The notes beneath the pieces were generated by a model that saw only the letters and a program-made list of their open reading frames with translations, searched no databases and was not told the origin of the DNA. Of a stretch of DNA of 17,009 nt, positions 13,801 to 17,009 are shown piece by piece. Every line of letters begins with the position of its first letter. The stretch's first letter is position 1. Source of the DNA: Bacillota bacterium (GTDB taxonomy: Bacteria; Bacillota; Clostridia; Christensenellales; Aristaeellaceae); contig JAEZRP010000021.1 in NCBI GenBank assembly GCA_023444095.1, forward strand, positions 1-17,009. Reading direction: 5' to 3'. Both the position numbers and the translations under genes were made by a program.

Positions 13801-14943
13801 ATGAACGAAGAAAATCAAATGGTATTTGCAGGAGCATCGCTTTGTCCGGATATCCGGCGCGCGATAGAGACACTGGGCTTTATGAAGGCGACCCCCGTTC
13901 AGGAGAAGGCGATTCCCGCCTTTCTCGAAGGGAGAGATCTCATCGTACAGGCACCGACCGGCACGGGCAAGACCGGGGCGTTCGGTATCCCGGTCGCCCA
14001 GATGGTCGACGCGCGCGAACGATATGCGCAGGCACTCATTCTGAGTCCTACCCGTGAACTCGCCATCCAAACCACGCGCGTTCTCAATAAGCTGACGCAG
14101 TACAAAAAGGGCGTGCGCATTGCCACGCTGTACGGCGGCGAGCCGATCGGACGGCAGTTCTCGATCCTGCGCACGAGGCCACAGATCATCGTCGCCACGC
14201 CCGGCCGGTTGATCGACCATATCGAGCGCCGGTCCGTCAATCTGAGCGCCGTCAAGATGGTTGTGCTGGACGAAGCCGATCGCATGCTGGACATGGGCTT
14301 CAAGGATGATTTGAATCGCATCCTGAGTGTGGTTCCCCAGGATCGGCAGACGGTTCTGTTCTCGGCGACGCTGCCAAGAGGCATTCTGGAAATTGCCAGG
14401 AACTATCAGCATGACGCCAGACACATCGCCATAAAGCAGGATGCGATGACCGTGAAGTCGGTCCGGCAGTTCTATACCACCGTGAACAACGGGGCGAAGA
14501 AAAATGAGTTGCTGGCCCTGCTGAAGGACGCCGATTCCACCCTCTGTCTGGTATTTGTCAACACCAAGCGCATGGCGGATACGCTGTGCGAGGATCTGAA
14601 AAGGCAGAATCTGAGGGCGGATGTGCTCCACGGCGACATCAATCAGCAGAAAAGGGAGCGGATCATGAACGCCTTCCGGGCGGGCGGGCTCGACATCCTC
14701 GTCGCGACCGACGTCGCCGCGCGAGGGATTGACGTCCGGAACATCGATTTGGTGGTCAATTATGACCTCCCAATCGACAGCGAGAGCTATGTCCACAGGA
14801 TCGGCCGAACTGGGCGGGCAGACCGGGTCGGTACCGCGCATACGCTGATCTATCGGCAGGAGACCGGTAAGCTCAATGCGATTATGCGCGACACAAAGGC
14901 CGCGATTCAACGGATTGCCCCAACCTTGGTTGCAGCCGTATAA
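13801..14943 (+). CDS. DEAD-box ATP-dependent RNA helicase, minimal core type
   Basis: A 380-residue protein carrying the full set of superfamily 2 motifs: Q-motif region ATPVQEKAIP (Gln34), motif I APTGTGKT (51-58), Ia PTRELA (83-88), Ib TPGR (133-136), II DEAD (157-160), III SAT (188-190), IV LVFVNTKR, V TDVAARGID and VI HRIGRTGR. It stops just after the second RecA domain (IAPTLVAAV), so it lacks the RNA-binding or basic tails of CshA, DeaD or DbpA and resembles a bare eIF4A-like core. It unwinds short RNA duplexes with ATP. ATG at 13801 is preceded by TTGGAG; the frame is open upstream but runs through csp in another frame. Gene order with csp suggests a shared cold or translation-linked role. 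Confidence 0.93.
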   Translation: MNEENQMVFAGASLCPDIRRAIETLGFMKATPVQEKAIPAFLEGRDLIVQAPTGTGKTGAFGIPVAQMVDARERYAQALILSPTRELAIQTTRVLNKLTQYKKGVRIATLYGGEPIGRQFSILRTRPQIIVATPGRLIDHIERRSVNLSAVKMVVLDEADRMLDMGFKDDLNRILSVVPQDRQTVLFSATLPRGILEIARNYQHDARHIAIKQDAMTVKSVRQFYTTVNNGAKKNELLALLKDADSTLCLVFVNTKRMADTLCEDLKRQNLRADVLHGDINQQKRERIMNAFRAGGLDILVATDVAARGIDVRNIDLVVNYDLPIDSESYVHRIGRTGRADRVGTAHTLIYRQETGKLNAIMRDTKAAIQRIAPTLVAAV

Positions 14944-14974
14944 GGGCCGGACGCAACCTACGGCACAGTCTTTT

Positions 14975-15000
14975 ATGCCGCACCGAATGCGGCATTTATT
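14975..15000 (+). terminator. Terminator after the helicase gene
   Basis: An 8-bp stem (ATGCCGCA with TGCGGCAT) around CCGAA, followed by TTATT. It begins 32 nt after the stop. The T-run is weak, but a second run of seven Ts follows at 15012-15018. Confidence 0.65.
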
Positions 15001-15019
15001 CAGAAACCTCATTTTTTTC

Positions 15020-15082
15020 GCCGCAATATCCGCTTAGCGGATATTGCGGCTGCTATGCGTCGAGAGTGCAGTCTCGACGCAT
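15020..15082. repeat. Two adjacent perfect long palindromes
   Basis: The first has a 14-bp perfect stem (15020-15033 with 15037-15050) and loop TTA. The second has an 11-bp perfect stem, ATGCGTCGAGA (15055-15065) with TCTCGACGCAT (15072-15082), and a 6-base loop. They lie 4 bp apart, just past the helicase terminator. Neither has a T-run after it, so they may be RNA-processing barriers, protein sites or mobile palindromic elements. Confidence 0.7.
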
Positions 15083-15119
15083 ATTCGCATACCCTCCACC
15101 GATTTTATGTTATTTGGGA

Positions 15120-15148
15120 TTGACAAGCCCTGCCTGCTGTGGTATTAT
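15120..15148 (+). promoter_or_regulatory. Sigma-A promoter for the tRNA-Val gene
   Basis: A perfect TTGACA (15120-15125), a 17-bp spacer and TATTAT (15143-15148). The predicted start near 15155 leaves a 65-nt precursor leader, plausible for a tRNA processed by RNase P. Confidence 0.82.
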
Positions 15149-15219
15149 AGATTGCGTCGTCGGTGATGGTGATGCAAAACCTCCCGAATCGCAAAAGGGA
15201 ACCACGGAAAACCGGCTAT

Positions 15220-15295
15220 GGTCTGTTGGCTCAGTTGGTAGAGCACATCGTTCACATCGATGGGGTCACTGGTTCGAGTCCAGTACAGACCACCA
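15220..15295 (+). tRNA. tRNA-Val (anticodon CAC)
   Basis: A complete 76-nt cloverleaf. The acceptor stem GGTCTGT pairs perfectly with ACAGACC, followed by discriminator A and an encoded CCA. D-arm GCTC/GAGC; anticodon stem CATCG/CGATG with loop TTCACAT, giving anticodon CAC (reads GUG) with U33 and A37. The five-base variable segment is GGGTC, and the T-arm ACTGG/CCAGT has loop TTCGAGT. Promoter at 15120-15148 and terminator at 15301-15337. Its 3' half is imperfectly repeated at 16133-16173. Confidence 0.95.
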
Positions 15296-15300
15296 AACAG

Positions 15301-15337
15301 CCACCACGATTTTGATGCAAAGTTGTGGTGGTTTTTT
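15301..15337 (+). terminator. Terminator of the tRNA-Val gene
   Basis: A 7-bp perfect stem (CCACCAC with GTGGTGG) around a 17-base loop, followed by six Ts. It begins 5 nt after the encoded CCA. Confidence 0.88.
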
Positions 15338-15431
15338 CTATAACATTTATCTTTGTTTGAAATCAAAGTGAAATCATATTTTGAGGATTTGAGGTTGCAG
15401 AAAAGATGAGAATCGATATGCGATGTAACGA

Positions 15432-15470
15432 CTCGGTGCAATCAAGAAACTGACAGCAGAATGCACCGAG
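15432..15470 (+). repeat. Inverted repeat overlapping the nucleotidyltransferase promoter
   Basis: Perfect 9-bp arms, CTCGGTGCA (15432-15440) and TGCACCGAG (15462-15470), flank the -35 box, with the right arm inside the promoter spacer. A repressor bound to both arms would block the promoter; the arms could also form an RNA-independent cruciform. The role is inferred. Confidence 0.5.
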
Positions 15471-15478
15471 ATTATAAT
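15450..15478 (+). promoter_or_regulatory. Sigma-A promoter for the nucleotidyltransferase-like gene
   Basis: CTGACA (15450-15455), a 17-bp spacer and a perfect TATAAT (15473-15478). The predicted start near 15485 leaves a leader of about 58 nt. Confidence 0.8.
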
Positions 15479-15542
15479 AGCTTATTGTCAGGATAACGCT
15501 ATCTGTTTCCACACAAAGTAGCATACGAAGCGAGGAATACGC

Positions 15543-16052
15543 ATGAATGAGAAATTCACCGTTTTTCTGGATCTGGCAAGGAAAATGAATCAAAAGCTTT
15601 CTATAATCCCCCTGCTATACGGTTCATTGGGACTGCAAATGTTGGTGGAAGATGACTTATCCCCAGATGATATCGATATCTGCGTCCCGCAACATCTGTA
15701 CCATCTGGAGGAAAGATGGAATGATTTGTTGGATTTCATGCAAAATGAAGGGTATGAGTTGATCAATTTGCATGAACACTTTTTTCAAAAAGGGGATATT
15801 GGCGTCAATTTTGGTGTGATCGATGGAAAAACGACCAATACAATACCATCCATCGAGGCGTTTGCAAACATTGATCCAAAAGACATTCCGACCATGCAAA
15901 CAGAGGGAGCGATTTATAAGCTTTTGACCCTTGAGCAGTATTATCAAGTGTATTCAAAATCATTGGAGGATAATTACCGCAACAGAGAAGAGGACGGGAA
16001 AGACAAGAGCAAAATCGATATCCTGAAAAAACTGCTGAACCATACGAAATAA
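15543..16052 (+). CDS. Nucleotidyltransferase-like protein of accessory DNA
   Basis: A 169-residue protein. The segment LLYGSLGLQ (24-32) followed by DDIDI (42-46) has the G-S and D-x-D spacing of a polymerase-beta-type nucleotidyltransferase, and the helical remainder fits small members of that fold. Relatives I recall from Bacillota are often hypothetical or mislabelled, and occur in mobile regions. The substrate is unknown; it could modify a drug, a nucleotide or a tRNA/protein target, and none can be chosen. ATG at 15543 has AGGAA about 7 nt upstream. Base composition is clearly AT-richer than the rest of the window, consistent with acquisition. It lies between the tRNA-Val gene and a degenerate copy of the tRNA's 3' half. 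Confidence 0.7.
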   Translation: MNEKFTVFLDLARKMNQKLSIIPLLYGSLGLQMLVEDDLSPDDIDICVPQHLYHLEERWNDLLDFMQNEGYELINLHEHFFQKGDIGVNFGVIDGKTTNTIPSIEAFANIDPKDIPTMQTEGAIYKLLTLEQYYQVYSKSLEDNYRNREEDGKDKSKIDILKKLLNHTK

Positions 16053-16059
16053 ACTTCCT

Positions 16060-16118
16060 ACACACCGCGTGAGGAGGTGTGCGCGGTGTGTGTGGGTGTA
16101 CCCACGCACACCGTGTGC
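16060..16118 (+). repeat. Mutually exclusive hairpins downstream of the nucleotidyltransferase gene
   Basis: ACACACCGCG (16060-16069) pairs perfectly with CGCGGTGTGT (16082-16091). Alternatively 16079-16097 pairs with 16100-16118 over about 18 bp with a few G-T pairs. The second pairing uses the right arm of the first. No T-run follows either. Confidence 0.55.
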
Positions 16119-16132
16119 AATAGGAATCCGCC

Positions 16133-16173
16133 CATCGATGGGTGCATTGGTCGATCCAGCACAGGCCGCCAAA
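16133..16173 (+). repeat. Degenerate copy of the tRNA-Val 3' half (pseudo-tRNA or att-like repeat)
   Basis: It aligns with tRNA bases 15255-15297 at 35 of 43 columns, with two single-base gaps, from the anticodon stem through the T-arm to CCAAA. No 5' half of a tRNA precedes it. Like the real tRNA, a terminator follows at once. This is what an old attachment-site duplication or a deleted tandem tRNA would leave. Confidence 0.65.
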
Positions 16174-16200
16174 ACCGCCTTTGAACCAGGGCGGTTTTCT
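16171..16200 (+). terminator. Terminator after the tRNA-like repeat
   Basis: AAAACCGCC (16171-16179) pairs with GGCGGTTTT (16190-16198) around a 10-base loop, followed by CTTTC. It would end transcripts from the nucleotidyltransferase gene and insulate arr. Confidence 0.8.
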
Positions 16201-16399
16201 TTCGGCGTAAGGGGCGATCTCACCTTCCCCAATTGGGTTCCATCTGATCCAATCGCTCAGACAGCGGGCATTGTACGATGGGCAGTATGGCAAACCAAAA
16301 AAATGGACAAACATCGATTGAAAGCCCTTTTCGGGTTTATTGATATTGGGAGGACAGGCAGTGTTACCGGCCTGTTCCGTACAAGGAGGAAGTGAAAAC

Positions 16400-16834
16400 G
16401 TGGATCGGAAGAACGAACCGGCATCATCCGGCGGATTGGACTGCGGTCCTTTTTACCACGGCACCAAAGCCAATCGGAAGGTGGGAGACTTGCTGGAACC
16501 CAATTATCGCTCCAACTATGGGGAGAGAAAAAAGGCCAACTACGTGTACCTGACCGCGACATTGGATGCGGCCACCTGGGGCGCGGAGCTGGCGGTGGGC
16601 GATGGGCCGGGCCGCATCTATCTCGTGGAGCCTACCGGCCCAATCGAGGATGATCCCAATCTGACGGACAAGAAATTCCCGGGAAACCCAACGAGATCGT
16701 ATCGCACCAAACAGCCGCTGCGCGTCGTGGGCGAGGTGCTGGATTGGAAGGGGCACTCCCCAGAGGTGCTAAAGAACATGCTGGATCACCTTGCCGAACT
16801 GAAGCGGCAGGGCATTGAGGCAATCAACGACTGA
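16400..16834 (+). CDS. arr: Rifamycin ADP-ribosyltransferase (rifampin resistance)
   Basis: A 144-residue protein, close to the usual 140-150 of the family. Hallmarks run from start to end: FYHGTKA (18-24), DLLEPNYRSNYGERKKANYV, YLTATLDAATWGAELAVG, RIYLVEPTGPIEDDPNLTDK, KFPGNPTRSYRTKQPLRVVG and the C-terminal DWKGHSPE. His20, Tyr50 and Asp84 correspond to the known catalytic His, Tyr and Asp. Arr transfers ADP-ribose from NAD+ to the rifamycin ansa-chain hydroxyl and so inactivates the drug. GTG at 16400 is chosen because AAGGAGG lies 10 nt upstream and the length then fits; an ATG at 16340 in the same frame has no ribosome site. No strong promoter is seen; TTGAAA at 16318-16323 is a possible -35. 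Inverted IS256-family DNA starts 50 bp after the stop. No integron attC site was found. Confidence 0.93.
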   Translation: MDRKNEPASSGGLDCGPFYHGTKANRKVGDLLEPNYRSNYGERKKANYVYLTATLDAATWGAELAVGDGPGRIYLVEPTGPIEDDPNLTDKKFPGNPTRSYRTKQPLRVVGEVLDWKGHSPEVLKNMLDHLAELKRQGIEAIND

Positions 16835-16884
16835 CTGCGTCAACGCGAACTGCGGGACTGCGAAATCGTTCCAGCGAAGGCCAC

Positions 16885-17009
16885 GGGTCTGTCCCAGATT
16901 TTGTGTAAAGTCCAAAGCTGCGGATAGGAACCAAGTTGAGAGAGGGCGGCAGCAGGCTCTGCCTGCGCGCCCTTGTCTGCATCGTAGCGCAAACCGGGCG
17001 GCCTGTCAA
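16885..17009 (-). mobile_element. IS256-family element, inner (3') end, continues past the window
   Basis: It is the reverse complement of the end at 971-1093 (about 109 of 125 columns). The terminus GGGTCTGTCCC at 16885-16895 faces arr, so the transposase would lie outside the window, reading toward it on the minus strand. Whether that copy is intact cannot be seen. Confidence 0.85.

Noticed and set aside
13660..15012. Minus-strand open frame of 450 codons opposite the helicase
   Set aside because: Antisense to all helicase motifs; another high-GC shadow.
15400..16399. Integron attC sites around the nucleotidyltransferase and arr genes
   Set aside because: Both gene types occur in integron cassettes, but no GTTRRRY/RYYYAAC pair in an attC-like fold was found. 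The inverted repeat at 15432-15470 lacks those cores.
1..17009. CRISPR array or phage genes
   Set aside because: No regularly spaced repeats, Cas-like proteins, capsid, terminase or integrase sequences were seen.

Overview
The window looks like chromosome from a GC-rich member of the Bacillota, most likely an anaerobic clostridium-like lineage. This is an inference from several signs: strong AGGAGG-type ribosome sites, a LytR-CpsA-Psr (LCP) wall protein, a Gram-positive type topoisomerase III, radical SAM and ferredoxin-type proteins, Gram-positive lipoproteins and sigma-A promoters with 17-bp spacers. No 16S gene or other decisive marker is present, so the genus is not assigned. Most of the window is GC-rich; 15.3-16.05 kb is clearly AT-richer and looks acquired.

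Layout. 1-458: 3' end of an LCP/peptidoglycan-binding protein. 520-1093: wreck of an IS256-family element with a nonsense-mutated transposase tail. 1126-2762 (minus): a compact three-gene RiPP-like locus made of a PqqD-type recognition protein, a SPASM radical SAM enzyme and a 61-residue six-cysteine peptide with the strongest ribosome site of the three. 3091-4676 (minus): CYTH protein and a DUF362/2x[4Fe-4S] protein, divergent from topB (4773-6680) across overlapping promoters that share one palindromic -35 box. 6682-8993 (minus): ABC exporter and nitroreductase, ending in a terminator buried inside topB. 9291-10680 (minus): rhodanese, cytochrome-b5-like lipoprotein and a second rhodanese lipoprotein. 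11020-13083 (minus): GH92 alpha-mannosidase. 13367-15000 (plus): cold-shock protein and DEAD-box helicase. 15120-15337: tRNA-Val(CAC). 15450-16052: nucleotidyltransferase-like gene. 16133-16173: degenerate copy of the tRNA 3' half. 16400-16834: arr, rifamycin ADP-ribosyltransferase. 16885-17009: inner end of a second IS256-family copy, inverted relative to the first.

How the parts relate. The two IS256-family ends (about 87% identical over about 125 bp) face inward and bracket nearly the whole window. The RiPP peptide stops 33 bp from one end and arr stops about 50 bp from the other, so both accessory loci sit directly against insertion-sequence DNA. The csp and helicase genes form a cold-shock/RNA-remodelling unit with a structured leader and a terminator between the genes. 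The rhodanese/cytochrome-b5 genes suggest an envelope-associated sulfur or redox function. The most promising candidate for something undescribed is the RiPP-like locus at 1126-2762. Next are the accessory segment next to the tRNA, which carries arr, and several compact regulatory arrangements (shared -35 palindrome, promoter inside a terminator loop, tandem perfect hairpins).
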